A stretch of 64,000 nucleotides of DNA. Source: Streptomyces cellostaticus (GTDB lineage: Bacteria > Actinomycetota > Actinomycetes > Streptomycetales > Streptomycetaceae). The notes under the pieces are model-generated. The model was not told where the DNA came from. It did no database searches and saw only the letters and a program-made list of their open reading frames with translations. This document shows, piece by piece, positions 24,750 to 33,618 of this stretch (position 1 is the stretch's first letter; every line of letters starts with the position of its first letter). Location of the stretch: NCBI RefSeq assembly GCF_023630175.1, contig NZ_JALLIN010000013.1:62001-126000 (forward strand), read 5' to 3'. The translations under genes were made by a program, and so were the position numbers.

Positions 24750-26117
24750 GTGCTTGAGCCCGCGTACCAGGTGGACGTCGTCATCGTGGGAGCCGGGATC
24801 GCCGGACTCTCGGCGGCTCACCGGCTCACCAGCGCAGGAGTAACCACCGCAGTCCTGGAGGCCGCCCCCTGGGTGGGCGGCCGCATGTCGACCGAGAAGG
24901 TCGACGGCTTCCGGCTCGACCGCATAGGGCAGTTGCTGTCCACGTCGTATCCCGAACTCCGGGTGACACCGGGGCTCGGCGCACTGGCCGTGCGCCGGTT
25001 CGCGCCGGGCGTGCTGCTGCATCGCGACGGGCGCACGCACCGCGCGGGCGCACCGGCGTCCGCAGGGAGCGCAAGGAGCGCACTTCACGTGGTGCGCGCC
25101 CTGGCAAGCGCCCCCCGTGGACCGGCGGCCGGGCCGCCCGGCCGGGCCGGCGCGCCGGTCGGCGGCGCCGTCGACCAGGCCCGGCTCGGCACCGCGCTGG
25201 GCCGCATCGCCGCCACCCCGGTCGAGCGCCTGCTGTCCCGGCCCGAACTGCCGGCGGCGCAGGCGCTCGCGGCCCGGGGAGTCCCGGCCCGCACCATCGA
25301 GGGCTTCCTGCGCCCGCTGCTCGCCGCGCTGCTGTGCGACCCGGAGCTGTCCACGTCCAGCCGGTGCGCGGACCTGGCCCTGCACGCCTTCGCGAGCGGC
25401 CGGCTGTGCGTGCCGGAGGGCGGCGCCGAGGCCCTGCCCGAGCTGCTGGCCCAGACGCTGCCGCACGGCACCGTGCGCACCGGGGTGCGGGTCACCTCGG
25501 TCTCGACGACGTCGGTGGCCACCGCCGAGCACGGCGAGATCCGCTGCCGCGCGGTGGTGCTGGCGACCGACGCGCGGGCCGCGGCGGAACTGCTGCCGGG
25601 CCTCCGGGTGCCGGACTTCCATCCGGTGACGGTCCTGCACCACACCACGGACGACCCGGCGCCGGCCCTGGCCACCGGCAGCTCGCTGCTGCTGGACGCG
25701 GACCGCGGCGGGCCGGTCGCGCACACGGCGGTACTCAGCGACGTCGACCCGAGCCGGGCTCCGGCCGGCCGGGTGCTGATCTCCTCCACCGTGCTGGGCA
25801 CCCCGCCGGACGGGATCGACACGGCCGTGCGCATCCATCTGGCCCGGCTGTACGGCACCTCGACCCGGCGCTGGGAGACGCTGGCGGTGCACCACACCCC
25901 GCAGGCGGTGCCGGCCATGCGCCCCCCGCACGACCTGCGCCGGCCGGTACGGCTGCTGGCCGGCCTGTACGTCTGCGGCGACCACCGCGACACGGGCACC
26001 GTCCAGGGCGCCCTGCACTCGGCCCACCGGGCGGCCGCGGCCGTCCTCGCGGACCTGGGCGCTGCGGGCTCGATGCACCGGTCGGATCCCGCGCCCACCC
26101 TGCCCAGGGCCGCCTGA
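24750..26117 (+). CDS. FAD-dependent amine-oxidase-type oxidoreductase
   Basis: The 455-residue flavoprotein begins with the FAD-binding [13 protein letters not shown] (residues ~12-24), followed by [12 protein letters not shown], the GG-motif of the flavin monoamine oxidase/phytoene desaturase superfamily. The C-terminal [24 protein letters not shown] is the second FAD contact block. A Gly/Ala/Pro-rich stretch (~residues 95-130) replaces a regular loop. GTG 24750 follows CAGGAGGGGCCTC. Substrate is unknown. Relatives act on amines, carotenoid precursors or protoporphyrinogen. It stands alone, bounded by a long palindromic hairpin before the convergent regulator. Confidence 0.83.
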   Translation: MLEPAYQVDVVIVGAGIAGLSAAHRLTSAGVTTAVLEAAPWVGGRMSTEKVDGFRLDRIGQLLSTSYPELRVTPGLGALAVRRFAPGVLLHRDGRTHRAGAPASAGSARSALHVVRALASAPRGPAAGPPGRAGAPVGGAVDQARLGTALGRIAATPVERLLSRPELPAAQALAARGVPARTIEGFLRPLLAALLCDPELSTSSRCADLALHAFASGRLCVPEGGAEALPELLAQTLPHGTVRTGVRVTSVSTTSVATAEHGEIRCRAVVLATDARAAAELLPGLRVPDFHPVTVLHHTTDDPAPALATGSSLLLDADRGGPVAHTAVLSDVDPSRAPAGRVLISSTVLGTPPDGIDTAVRIHLARLYGTSTRRWETLAVHHTPQAVPAMRPPHDLRRPVRLLAGLYVCGDHRDTGTVQGALHSAHRAAAAVLADLGAAGSMHRSDPAPTLPRAA

Positions 26118-26135
26118 CCCACCGCACGGCCCCTG

Positions 26136-26249
26136 GGCCGTGTCCGCGGCGTCAGACCTGCGCCGCGCCGCCCGGCACGCTCCCCGGAGCACACGCCGGA
26201 CGGCGCGGCGACGGCCCCGGGCGAACGACGAAACCTCGCGGACACGGCC
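26136..26249. terminator. Nested double-stem palindrome between convergent genes
   Basis: Outer stem: GGCCGTGTCCGCG 26136-26148 with CGCGGACACGGCC 26237-26249, perfect over 13 bp. Inner stem: CGCCGCGCCGCCCGGC 26161-26176 with GCCGGACGGCGCGGCG 26195-26210, one mismatch in 16. It lies between stops at 26117 and 26290 and probably ends transcription on both strands. Confidence 0.75.
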
Positions 26250-26289
26250 GGGGGACGACCCGGCGCATCCGCCCCGGTGCGCCGCCCCC

Positions 26290-27756
26290 TCAACCGAACG
26301 CGGCCACCTTCTCCCGGTAGCCCCGCACGGGAGCCGCGTCCCGGTACGGCTCCAGGCGCCGCTCGAAGTCCCGGACGTACTCGACGGCCCGCACCGATCG
26401 CATCTGGGCCGCCTGGCCTGCGGCCTCCGCCGCCAGCGCGCACGCCTGGTCGAGTTCACCGAGGCCGAGCCGGGCGGTGGCGAGGACGATCCGGCAGAAC
26501 AGGCGGCTGCGGGCGTAGGCGGGGGCGCGCAGTTGCAGGGAGCGCTCGGCGTGCTGCGCCGCCGCCCGGAACTGCTGCAGGTCGCGGTGGCAGTGCCCGA
26601 ACTCGTCGGCGAGCTGCGCCTCGTCGAAGAACCGGGCCCAGTACGGCACCTCGTCCCCGGGCCGGACCGCGTCGAGGGCACGCTCGGCGCGCACCAGCGC
26701 CCCGGTGCACGCCCGCACCTCGCCCAGCACCCCGTGCGCCCGGGCCTCGGCGGCGTGCAGCAGTGCCTGCACGACCGGCGGGGCGCTGGACCCGACGCCC
26801 TGCTGCGCCACCCGGGCGAGCTGCACGGCCTCCCTGCCGTGGCCGAGGTAGACGGCCTGGCGGCTCATGGTGACGAGCACGTAGGAGCCGTAGGAGCGGT
26901 CGCCGGCCGCCTGGGCGAGCCGCAGGGCCTGCACGAAGTAGCGCTGGGCCAGCCCGTGCGCGGCGATGTCGTACGAGGTCCAGCCGGCGAGCCGGGTGAG
27001 GTCGGCGGACGCGGCGAACAGGCGCCGCCCGGTGTGCTCGTCGTAGGCGCCGCGCAGCAGCGGCTCGCACTCGTGCTCCAGGTAGCGCACGAGGGCCTGC
27101 CGGGCGTGGCCGCCGCCGTAGGCGTCGTCGAGGGTGCGGAACAGCTCGCCGACCGAGCGCAGGGCGGCGATGTCGCCGCCGGTGACCCGGTGGCCGGGCG
27201 CCCGTTCGACCTGCCCGCGCGGCCGGGCCGGGGCGGGCACCCCCTCCAGCCGGCTCCTGGCGGCGGCCGGGCGGCCCTGGGCGGGCACCCGGGGCACCGG
27301 ATCGCGGGCCACCCGGTCGTCGGCCTTGCCGATCAGCCAGTCCCGGCTGGGCACGACGAGACCGGCCGGGGTGAAGGCGATCTTGCGCAGCTCGGCGTGG
27401 CTGCCGGAGTCCTTGCGCCACAGACCGCTGACGATGTCGACGGCCTCCTCCGGGGTGGCGGCGAACTCGAGCCCGGCGTACACCGGCGCGCAGGCGTCCA
27501 GGCCGAGATCCTGGGCCGTGAGCCGGCGTCCGAGCCGACGCGTGAACACCTCGGCGATCAGCGCGGGTGTGGTCCCCCGGGGCTGCTGGCCGCGCAGCCA
27601 GCGGGTGACCGAGGTCTTGTCGTATCTGAGGTCCAGCCCGTGCTCCAGGCCGAGCTGGTCGACGCGACGGGCCAGACCCGCGTTGGAGAACCCCGCTTCT
27701 GCGATGAGCGCGGCGAGCTGGCGGTTGGGGGTGCGCTGCGCGGGTCGATCCGTCAT
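26290..27756 (-). CDS. HTH/TPR-type regulatory protein (NsdA-like)
   Basis: The product has 488 residues. The first ~90 form a helix-turn-helix ([19 protein letters not shown], then [30 protein letters not shown]), a pattern typical of the large Streptomyces family that includes the antibiotic-production regulator NsdA. Residues ~200-470 are helical, alanine-rich repeats resembling TPRs ([52 protein letters not shown]). The frame runs upstream to 27885, but ATG 27756 follows AGGAG and gives the usual N-terminus [17 protein letters not shown]. It diverges from lipB with 240 bp between. The ligand and targets are unknown, and I do not claim it is NsdA itself. Confidence 0.8.
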   Translation of the reverse strand: MTDRPAQRTPNRQLAALIAEAGFSNAGLARRVDQLGLEHGLDLRYDKTSVTRWLRGQQPRGTTPALIAEVFTRRLGRRLTAQDLGLDACAPVYAGLEFAATPEEAVDIVSGLWRKDSGSHAELRKIAFTPAGLVVPSRDWLIGKADDRVARDPVPRVPAQGRPAAARSRLEGVPAPARPRGQVERAPGHRVTGGDIAALRSVGELFRTLDDAYGGGHARQALVRYLEHECEPLLRGAYDEHTGRRLFAASADLTRLAGWTSYDIAAHGLAQRYFVQALRLAQAAGDRSYGSYVLVTMSRQAVYLGHGREAVQLARVAQQGVGSSAPPVVQALLHAAEARAHGVLGEVRACTGALVRAERALDAVRPGDEVPYWARFFDEAQLADEFGHCHRDLQQFRAAAQHAERSLQLRAPAYARSRLFCRIVLATARLGLGELDQACALAAEAAGQAAQMRSVRAVEYVRDFERRLEPYRDAAPVRGYREKVAAFG

Positions 27757-27996
27757 CTGCGGTGCGTTCTCCTGCCTTACGGCTCTGCTGAAGTACCCGG
27801 ATTGCCGGTGAGCAGCCCTTATGGCCTCATGGACGGCGCGAATGTAGCGGAGAGTGAGCAGACGACCGCACAGTTCCCGGTTCATTCATCCGATCGTGTG
27901 AGGATTGCCCTCAGAGCTGACGTACACCGGACGGTCGTACAGTGGCGTGGGCGCGCCACGCGCCTGACACCGGTCCGCTTGAGGGAGGCGCTTGCC

Positions 27997-28794
27997 GTGA
28001 GTGAGTTGCGGTTCGTCCGCATGGGGTTCGGCGCGGACGCCGTCGAGTACCGGGAGGCGTGGGACGAGCAGCGCCGTGTGCACGCGGCCCGGTTCGCCGA
28101 CGAGGTCCCGGACACCGTCATCCTGCTGGAGCACCCCCCGGTCTACACGGCGGGCCGCCGCACCGAGGACAGCGAGCGCCCGCTGGACGGCACCCCGGTC
28201 GTCGACGTGGACCGCGGGGGCAAGATCACCTGGCACGGACCCGGCCAGCTCGTGGGCTACCCGATCCAGAAGCTGCCCCGCCCGGTGGACGTCGTGGCCC
28301 ATGTGCGCCGCCTCGAGGAGGCCCTGATCCGCACCTGCGCCGAGTTCGGCCTGGAGACCACCCGGGTCGAGGGCCGCAGCGGCGTGTGGGTGCTCGGCGA
28401 CCCGGTCGAGCAGCGGCCCTCGCTCGGCGGACTCTCCCTCGACTTCGACCCGCGCCTGACGGACGAGGAGTTCGACCCCCGGCTCGACGGCCCCGAGTAC
28501 GCGCCGTCCAACGCCGGCCAGCGCCGGGAGGACCGCAAGATCGCCGCCATCGGCATCCGCGTGGCCAAGGGCGTCACCATGCACGGGTTCGCGCTGAACG
28601 TGAACCCCGACAACAAGTGGTTCGACCGGATCATCCCCTGCGGCATCCGGGACGCCGGCGTGGCCTCGCTCGCCGCCGAACTGGGCCGGGACATCACCGT
28701 CGAGGACGTCCTGCCGGTGGTCGAACGGCATCTGCGGGACGTGCTGCAGAACGCGGACCTCAAGCCGCGTGTCGTGGAGAAGGCCTCCGCCTGA
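27997..28794 (+). CDS. lipB: Lipoyl(octanoyl) transferase
   Basis: LipB transfers octanoyl from acyl carrier protein to the lysine of lipoyl domains. The 265-residue product has the catalytic pair Lys181 ([13 protein letters not shown]) and Cys215 ([14 protein letters not shown]) plus the substrate-binding [14 protein letters not shown] and [10 protein letters not shown]. An insertion around residues 130-165 ([20 protein letters not shown]) is longer than in E. coli LipB. GTG 27997 follows GAGGGAGG at 27981-27988. lipA follows 106 bp downstream. Together they modify the E2 encoded at 13.3-15.0 kb and, elsewhere in the genome, the glycine cleavage H protein. Confidence 0.95.
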   Translation: MSELRFVRMGFGADAVEYREAWDEQRRVHAARFADEVPDTVILLEHPPVYTAGRRTEDSERPLDGTPVVDVDRGGKITWHGPGQLVGYPIQKLPRPVDVVAHVRRLEEALIRTCAEFGLETTRVEGRSGVWVLGDPVEQRPSLGGLSLDFDPRLTDEEFDPRLDGPEYAPSNAGQRREDRKIAAIGIRVAKGVTMHGFALNVNPDNKWFDRIIPCGIRDAGVASLAAELGRDITVEDVLPVVERHLRDVLQNADLKPRVVEKASA

Positions 28795-28900
28795 TCCGGA
28801 ATGCGCCCTGCGGCCCCGGGGTCGGCCTCGGCGGCAGGGCTCAGTAAATACGGGCGTACCCTGGTGTACGCCGAGGAATCGAAGTCACAGGGAGCCGGTC

Positions 28901-29866
28901 GTGTCCGCAGTCGCACCCGACGGACGCAAGATGCTGCGCCTGGAGGTCCGCAACAGCCAGACCCCCATCGAGCGCAAGCCCGAGTGGATCAAGACCCGGG
29001 CGAAAATGGGTCCCGAGTACACGAAGATGCAGAACCTCGTGAAGAGCGAGGGCCTGCACACGGTCTGCCAGGAAGCCGGCTGCCCGAACATCTACGAGTG
29101 CTGGGAGGACCGCGAGGCGACCTTCCTCATCGGCGGCGACCAGTGCACCCGGCGCTGCGACTTCTGCCAGATCGACACCGGCAGGCCCGAGGCGCTCGAC
29201 CGCGACGAACCGCGCCGCGTGGGCGAGTCCGTGGTCACCATGGACCTGAACTACGCCACCATCACCGGCGTCGCCCGCGACGACCTGGAGGACGGCGGCG
29301 CCTGGCTGTACGCGGAGACCGTGCGCCAGATCCACGCGCAGACGGCGGAGCGGGAGGGCGGCCGGACCAAGGTCGAGCTGCTCGCCCCCGACTTCAACGC
29401 GGTCCCCGAGCAGCTCGCCGAGGTCTTCGAGTCCCGGCCCGAGGTGTTCGCGCACAACGTCGAGACGGTGCCGCGCATCTTCAAGCGCATCCGCCCCGGC
29501 TTCCGCTACGAGCGCTCCCTGAAGGTCATCACCGAGGCCCGCGACTTCGGCCTGGTCACGAAGTCCAACCTGATCCTCGGCATGGGCGAGACCCGCGAGG
29601 AGGTCGGCGAGGCGCTGAGGCAGCTCCACGACGCCGGCTGCGAGCTGGTCACCATCACCCAGTACCTGCGCCCCTCCGTGCGCCACCACCCGGTGGACCG
29701 CTGGGTGAAGCCGCAGGAGTTCGTCGAGCTGAAGGAGGAGGCCGAGCAGATCGGCTTCTCCGGGGTGATGTCCGGTCCGCTGGTGCGGTCGTCCTACCGT
29801 GCGGGCCGGCTCTACCGGATGGCCGTCGAGAAGCGGGGCTCCTACATCGCCGCCCAGGCCATGTGA
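28901..29866 (+). CDS. lipA: Lipoyl synthase (radical SAM)
   Basis: LipA inserts two sulfurs into octanoylated proteins using two 4Fe-4S clusters. The 321-residue product has the auxiliary cluster cysteines 56, 61 and 67 ([12 protein letters not shown]) and the radical SAM cysteines 82, 86 and 89 (CTRRCDFC). The family blocks [55 protein letters not shown] and the C-terminal [12 protein letters not shown] (with its cluster-binding Ser) are all present. GTG 28901 follows GGGAGCCG. It forms a unit with lipB and is followed by a long hairpin at 29919-29970. Confidence 0.96.
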   Translation: MSAVAPDGRKMLRLEVRNSQTPIERKPEWIKTRAKMGPEYTKMQNLVKSEGLHTVCQEAGCPNIYECWEDREATFLIGGDQCTRRCDFCQIDTGRPEALDRDEPRRVGESVVTMDLNYATITGVARDDLEDGGAWLYAETVRQIHAQTAEREGGRTKVELLAPDFNAVPEQLAEVFESRPEVFAHNVETVPRIFKRIRPGFRYERSLKVITEARDFGLVTKSNLILGMGETREEVGEALRQLHDAGCELVTITQYLRPSVRHHPVDRWVKPQEFVELKEEAEQIGFSGVMSGPLVRSSYRAGRLYRMAVEKRGSYIAAQAM

Positions 29867-29918
29867 GCCGAGCGCGTGAATTCACGCACAAGTTACTACT
29901 GGCCAGTAATGGCCGAGT

Positions 29919-29970
29919 CGACGCGGCCCCGGCCGTCCTCGCAGATGAGGGCGGTGCCGGGGCCGCGTCG
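29919..29970 (+). terminator. Terminator after lipA
   Basis: CGACGCGGCCCCGGC at 29919-29933 pairs perfectly with GCCGGGGCCGCGTCG at 29956-29970. A 12-bp palindrome TACTGGCCAGTA at 29897-29908 lies just before it. The rest of the ~120 bp up to the next gene holds only its leader. Confidence 0.8.
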
Positions 29971-30094
29971 GCGTTCCGGGGCTCCACATCAAGGCTTCAC
30001 GGGCGTTTGACCGGTCGGTCACGCCCTGGTAACACCAATCAGTGACTCTGGTATCACGCCCCGTATCCCACCAGTGACGAAGGGGACTCCGATC

Positions 30095-30292
30095 ATGCAG
30101 GCCGCGCCCGTTCGCGCCACACCCATTCCGTCCTTCACCGACGCGCTCCGCGCCGTCGAGTCCCTGCTCATGAGCGGTGGGCAGCGCACCGCCCGCCGCA
30201 ACGCCTGGAACTCCGTCCTGGAGGACCGCCGCCGCGCCAAGGACCGGGTCGAGGCGCAGCGCGTGCTCGAGCGGGCCGCCGGCCGTCCCTGA
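30095..30292 (+). CDS. Small conserved hypothetical protein (65 aa)
   Basis: This is a 65-residue basic protein, MQAAPVRATPIPSFTDALRAVESLL to the end, containing a GGQRTARRNAWNSVLEDRRRAKDR block that is almost wholly helical and rich in Arg. ATG 30095 follows AAGGGGA at a good distance; a GTG seven codons upstream (30074) is the alternative. It has no signal or membrane segment. The Arg-rich second half could bind nucleic acid, but I do not recognise a family beyond its apparent conservation in Streptomyces. It lies between lipA and the DUF4191 gene, a position likely conserved in the genus. Confidence 0.65.
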   Translation: MQAAPVRATPIPSFTDALRAVESLLMSGGQRTARRNAWNSVLEDRRRAKDRVEAQRVLERAAGRP

Positions 30293-30353
30293 ACCCGCTC
30301 CCCGGTGGGCACTGCCGTCGTGGGCGCTCCCCGGGCCACGTAGACTTCGTGGC

Positions 30354-31055
30354 ATGGCGAGGAAGGAAAACGCGGCGGACGCCGCGAACGCAGGGCGACT
30401 GAAGCAGATCGCCCTCACGTACAAGATGACCCGCAAGGCCGACAAGAAGCTCGGTCTTGTGCTCGCGGCTGTCGGTATCGGCACCTTCGGTGTCTTCCTC
30501 GCGATCGGTTTCTTGATCGGCCACCCGTACTACCTGGGCATCCTGGGCCTGCTGCTCGGATTCCTGGCCACGGCGATCGTCTTCGGCCGCCGGGCCGAGC
30601 GGGCCGCCTTCGGGCAGATGGAGGGCCAGCCGGGCGCCGCCGCGGCCGTGCTGGACAACGTCGGCCGGGGCTGGACGACCACTCCGGCGGTGGCGATGAA
30701 CCGCAGCCAGGACGTGGTGCACCGGGCGGTCGGCAAGGCGGGCATCGTGCTGGTCGCGGAGGGCAACCCGAACCGGGTGAAGAGCCTGCTGGCCGCCGAG
30801 AAGAAGAAGATGAACCGCATCGTCGCGGACGTCCCGGTGCACGACGTGATCGTCGGCACCGGCGAGGGCCAGGTCGAGCTGAAGAAGCTGCGCACGACCA
30901 TGCTGAAGTACCCGCGCGTGCTGACCGGCCCGCAGGTCACCGCCACCAACGACCGGCTGCGCGCCCTCGGTGACCTGATGAGCAACATGCCGATGCCGAA
31001 GGGCCCGATGCCCAAGGGCATGCGGATGCCGAAGGGCGGGCCGAAGGCCCGCTAG
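30354..31055 (+). CDS. DUF4191 membrane protein
   Basis: The 233-residue protein has a charged N-terminus (NAGRLKQIALTYKMTRKADKK), two adjacent membrane helices (LVLAAVGIGTFGVFLAIGFLIG, LGILGLLLGFLATAIVFG; residues ~35-80) and a cytosolic domain (RRAERAAFGQMEGQPGAA through KKLRTTMLKYPRVLTGPQV). The tail repeats Met-Pro-Lys-Gly motifs (MPMPKGPMPKGMRMPKG). It is the counterpart of M. tuberculosis Rv2219, also placed between lipA and glnA. No biochemical role is established to my knowledge. ATG 30354 gives MARKENAADAANAG. A very strong terminator follows. Confidence 0.85.
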   Translation: MARKENAADAANAGRLKQIALTYKMTRKADKKLGLVLAAVGIGTFGVFLAIGFLIGHPYYLGILGLLLGFLATAIVFGRRAERAAFGQMEGQPGAAAAVLDNVGRGWTTTPAVAMNRSQDVVHRAVGKAGIVLVAEGNPNRVKSLLAAEKKKMNRIVADVPVHDVIVGTGEGQVELKKLRTTMLKYPRVLTGPQVTATNDRLRALGDLMSNMPMPKGPMPKGMRMPKGGPKAR

Positions 31056-31065
31056 GACTTCTCGT

Positions 31066-31114
31066 ACGACGAAGGGGGGCGCCCGGACCTGGTCCGGGCG
31101 CCCCCCTTCGTCGT
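31066..31114. terminator. Very strong terminator, perfect 22-bp stem
   Basis: The arms at 31066-31087 and 31093-31114 are exact reverse complements over 22 bp with a five-base loop (CCTGG). The stem begins 11 bp past the DUF4191 stop. It should stop transcripts on either strand. Confidence 0.9.
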
Positions 31115-31145
31115 GACGTGACGGCCCTTCGTCGTGACGTGACGG
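31104..31145. repeat. Perfect 21-bp tandem duplication
   Basis: The 21-base unit beginning CCCTTCGTCGTGACG is present at 31104-31124 and again at 31125-31145 without a mismatch. The first copy overlaps the right arm of the hairpin at 31066-31114, so the duplication probably arose from the terminator edge. Confidence 0.85.
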
Positions 31146-31184
31146 CGCCCCCGTCCGTGACGGTGCGCCACGGACGGGGGCGCC
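31144..31184. terminator. Second terminator, serving the RDD gene
   Basis: GGCGCCCCCGTCCGTG at 31144-31159 pairs perfectly with CACGGACGGGGGCGCC at 31169-31184. It lies just beyond the stop of the minus-strand RDD gene (31192). Confidence 0.85.
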
Positions 31185-31191
31185 GGGGGCG

Positions 31192-31659
31192 TTACAGGCG
31201 GACCTCGACGGTCTTCGCGAGCCGGTCGTGCAGACCGCGGCCGTCCCGGTCCCAGATCAGCGCGGGGATCGCCAGGCAGAGCAGGACCGACCGCAGCAGC
31301 GCGCGCCCCGGGTGCACGGTGCCGGTCTCCAGGGCCACGACCCGGATGCCGAAGAGGCGCTTGCCGGGCGTGAAGCCGATCGTGCCCACCGTCAGGACGC
31401 TCATCACGAAGAAGACGAGCAGGGCCCAGTTGCTGGTCGCGGGGCTGTTGCCGTGCGTGATCAGGCCGTATGCGATCAACACGCACAGGCCCCAGTCCAC
31501 GGCCAGGGCGCCCAGGCGCCTGCCGGGCCGGGCGATCGAGTTCGGCCCGTCCTCGGGCAGACCGAGCTGCTCGCCCCGGTATCCGAAGTCGGCGCCGGCG
31601 TCTTCCAGCGCCGCGCGCGGCCCGGAGAGCCACGATCCCATTGCTTGCCTGTTGTTCAC
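31192..31659 (-). CDS. RDD-family membrane protein
   Basis: The 155-residue protein has a short cytosolic N-terminus and an RDD domain. ARPGRRLGALAVDWGLCVLIAYGLI carries the conserved Arg and Asp. It is followed by LLVFFVMSVLTVGTIGFTPGKRLFGIRV (with the FTPGKRLFGI family motif) and a last helix LLRSVLLCLAIPALIWDRDGRGLHDRLAKT with the closing DRxGRGLHDRLA signature. RDD proteins may act in ion or Na+/H+ exchange. The best parallel here is Rv2219A, next to glnA1 in M. tuberculosis. It diverges from glnA; about 210 bp between them hold the glnA promoter and GlnR box. Confidence 0.9.
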   Translation of the reverse strand: MNNRQAMGSWLSGPRAALEDAGADFGYRGEQLGLPEDGPNSIARPGRRLGALAVDWGLCVLIAYGLITHGNSPATSNWALLVFFVMSVLTVGTIGFTPGKRLFGIRVVALETGTVHPGRALLRSVLLCLAIPALIWDRDGRGLHDRLAKTVEVRL

Positions 31660-31734
31660 CCGTCCACGGTACTGCGCCCGGATTCGGGCAGGGCGGACAG
31701 GGGTGTGTCGGGGCTAGGGTGGTGGGGTAGCCGG

Positions 31735-31772
31735 TTAACTTCTGCGAAACAAATGAGTCACGCCCGAGAAAT
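31735..31772 (+). promoter_or_regulatory. GlnR box upstream of glnA
   Basis: Four sites at 6-base spacing match the Streptomyces GlnR pattern gTnAC-n6-GaAAC repeated twice: TTAAC 31735-31739, GAAAC 31746-31750, GTCAC 31757-31761 and GAAAT 31768-31772. The box ends 96 bp before the glnA start, the normal place for nitrogen control. Confidence 0.9.
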
Positions 31773-31868
31773 CACCCGTCCCTAGGGTCGAACGCAGCGT
31801 GTGCCACCGCACGGGCCGCACCAACGATCTACCACCCCGGCGGGATGGTCGGGAGTAGGAGGAGCTGG

Positions 31869-33278
31869 ATGTTCCAGAACGCCGACGAGGCCAAGAAGTT
31901 CATCGCGGACGAGGACGTCAAGTTCGTCGACGTCCGTTTCTGCGACCTGCCGGGCGTCATGCAGCACTTCACGTTGCCCGCGGAGGCGTTCGACCCCGCC
32001 GACGAGCAGGCCTTCGACGGGTCGTCGATCCGCGGTTTCCAGGCCATCCACGAGTCGGACATGTCCCTGCGCCCCGACCTGTCCACGGCACGCGTCGACC
32101 CGTTCCGCCGGGACAAGACGCTCAACATCAACTTCTTCATCCACGACCCGATCACGGGCGAGCAGTACTCCCGTGACCCGCGCAACGTGGCGAAGAAGGC
32201 CGAGGCCTACCTCGCCTCGACCGGCATCGCGGACACCGCGTACTTCGGTCCCGAGGCCGAGTTCTACGTCTTCGACTCCGTCCGCTTCGCGACGGGCGCG
32301 AACGAGTCCTTCTACCACATCGACTCCGAGGCGGGCGCCTGGAACACCGGCGCCCTGGAGAACAACCGCGGCTACAAGGTCCGGTACAAGGGCGGCTACT
32401 TCCCGGTCCCGCCGGTCGACCACTTCGCCGACCTGCGCGCCGAGATCTCCCTGGAGCTGGAGCGGTCCGGCCTGAAGGTCGAGCGCCAGCACCACGAGGT
32501 GGGCACCGCGGGCCAGGCGGAGATCAACTACAAGTTCAACACGCTGCTCGCCGCCGCCGACGACCTCCAGCTCTTCAAGTACATCGTGAAGAACGTGGCC
32601 TGGAAGAACGGCAAGACCGCGACCTTCATGCCGAAGCCGATCTTCGGCGACAACGGTTCGGGCATGCACGTGCACCAGTCGCTGTGGAGCAACGGCGACC
32701 CGCTGTTCTACGACGAGGCCGGTTACGCGGGCCTGTCGGACACCGCCCGCTACTACATCGGCGGCATCCTCAAGCACGCCCCGTCGCTGCTGGCCTTCAC
32801 CAACCCGACGGTGAACTCCTACCACCGCCTGGTGCCGGGCTTCGAGGCGCCGATCAACCTGGTGTACTCGCAGCGCAACCGCTCCGCCGCGATGCGCATC
32901 CCGATCACCGGCTCGAACCCGAAGGCCAAGCGCGTCGAGTTCCGCGCCCCCGACTCCTCCGGCAACCCGTACCTGGCGTTCTCCGCGCTGCTGCTCGCGG
33001 GCCTGGACGGCATCAAGAACAAGATCGAGCCGGCCGAGCCGATCGACAAGGACCTCTACGAGCTGGCTCCCGAGGAGCACGCCAACGTGGCCCAGGTCCC
33101 GACCTCGCTCGGCGCCGTCCTCGACCGCCTCGAGGCCGACCACGAGTTCCTCCTCCAGGGCGACGTCTTCACGCCGGACCTGATCGAGACGTGGATCGAC
33201 TACAAGCGCTCGAACGAGATCGCGCCGCTGCAGCTCCGTCCGCACCCGCACGAGTTCGAGCTGTACTTCGACGTGTGA
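31869..33278 (+). CDS. glnA: Glutamine synthetase type I
   Basis: GlnA makes glutamine from glutamate, ammonia and ATP as a dodecamer. The 469-residue product has the beta-Grasp start, [16 protein letters not shown], the metal-binding [39 protein letters not shown] (substrate His), [17 protein letters not shown] and the NRSAAMRIP block. Tyr397 in [11 protein letters not shown] is at the exact position of the adenylylation site, so the enzyme is the GlnE-regulated GSI-beta form. ATG 31869 follows GGAGGAGCTGG. A GlnR box lies upstream and a strong terminator downstream. Confidence 0.97.
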   Translation: MFQNADEAKKFIADEDVKFVDVRFCDLPGVMQHFTLPAEAFDPADEQAFDGSSIRGFQAIHESDMSLRPDLSTARVDPFRRDKTLNINFFIHDPITGEQYSRDPRNVAKKAEAYLASTGIADTAYFGPEAEFYVFDSVRFATGANESFYHIDSEAGAWNTGALENNRGYKVRYKGGYFPVPPVDHFADLRAEISLELERSGLKVERQHHEVGTAGQAEINYKFNTLLAAADDLQLFKYIVKNVAWKNGKTATFMPKPIFGDNGSGMHVHQSLWSNGDPLFYDEAGYAGLSDTARYYIGGILKHAPSLLAFTNPTVNSYHRLVPGFEAPINLVYSQRNRSAAMRIPITGSNPKAKRVEFRAPDSSGNPYLAFSALLLAGLDGIKNKIEPAEPIDKDLYELAPEEHANVAQVPTSLGAVLDRLEADHEFLLQGDVFTPDLIETWIDYKRSNEIAPLQLRPHPHEFELYFDV

Positions 33279-33327
33279 TATCGCCCCAGGTCAGAGCGGA
33301 CCTCCGCTCCCCTGGGCCGTCCGTGGG

Positions 33328-33375
33328 CCGCTGGCCGGCTCTCCCGCACGGGAGAGCCGGCCAGCGGCTTTTCGG
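33328..33375 (+). terminator. Strong terminator after glnA
   Basis: An 18-bp perfect stem, 33328-33345 with 33350-33367 (CCGCTGGCCGGCTCTCCC and its complement), with a four-base loop and followed by CTTTTCGG. It begins 50 bp past the stop. Confidence 0.9.
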
Positions 33376-33618
33376 CCTCCCGGTCCCCGGGTGTGCTCGG
33401 GCCGCGTCGTCCTGACACGCGACCGACGGCCTTCTGCGCGCACGATGCGCGACGGCTCCGCCGGTGTCGTCAGGCCGCCGGGCGTTCGAGTGGTCGTGCC
33501 AGGTCAAGCGGTGTGTCAGAAGCCGGTATGACCGGTGGCGCGTTTATATGCTCACCGGCCCGGTGCGTCGACAGTCCATGCGGAGCCCGGGCGTGTCGTT
33601 CCCACACGAGGAGTCCGC
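33376..33618. other. Gene-free leader of the beta-helix protein gene
   Basis: The 340 bp between the glnA stop and the next start hold only the glnA terminator and this stretch. It contains a locally AT-richer patch near 33540-33552 (GCGTTTATATGC) that may be part of a promoter. I see no small gene or repeat. Confidence 0.4.

Noticed and set aside
26290..27756. Naming the HTH/TPR regulator NsdA
   Set aside because: The layout fits a large paralogous family and the known nsdA of S. coelicolor lies elsewhere on the chromosome; only family-level similarity is supported.
29897..29908. Palindrome TACTGGCCAGTA after lipA as an operator
   Set aside because: It precedes a strong terminator and is far from a start codon; with no second copy there is too little to claim regulation.
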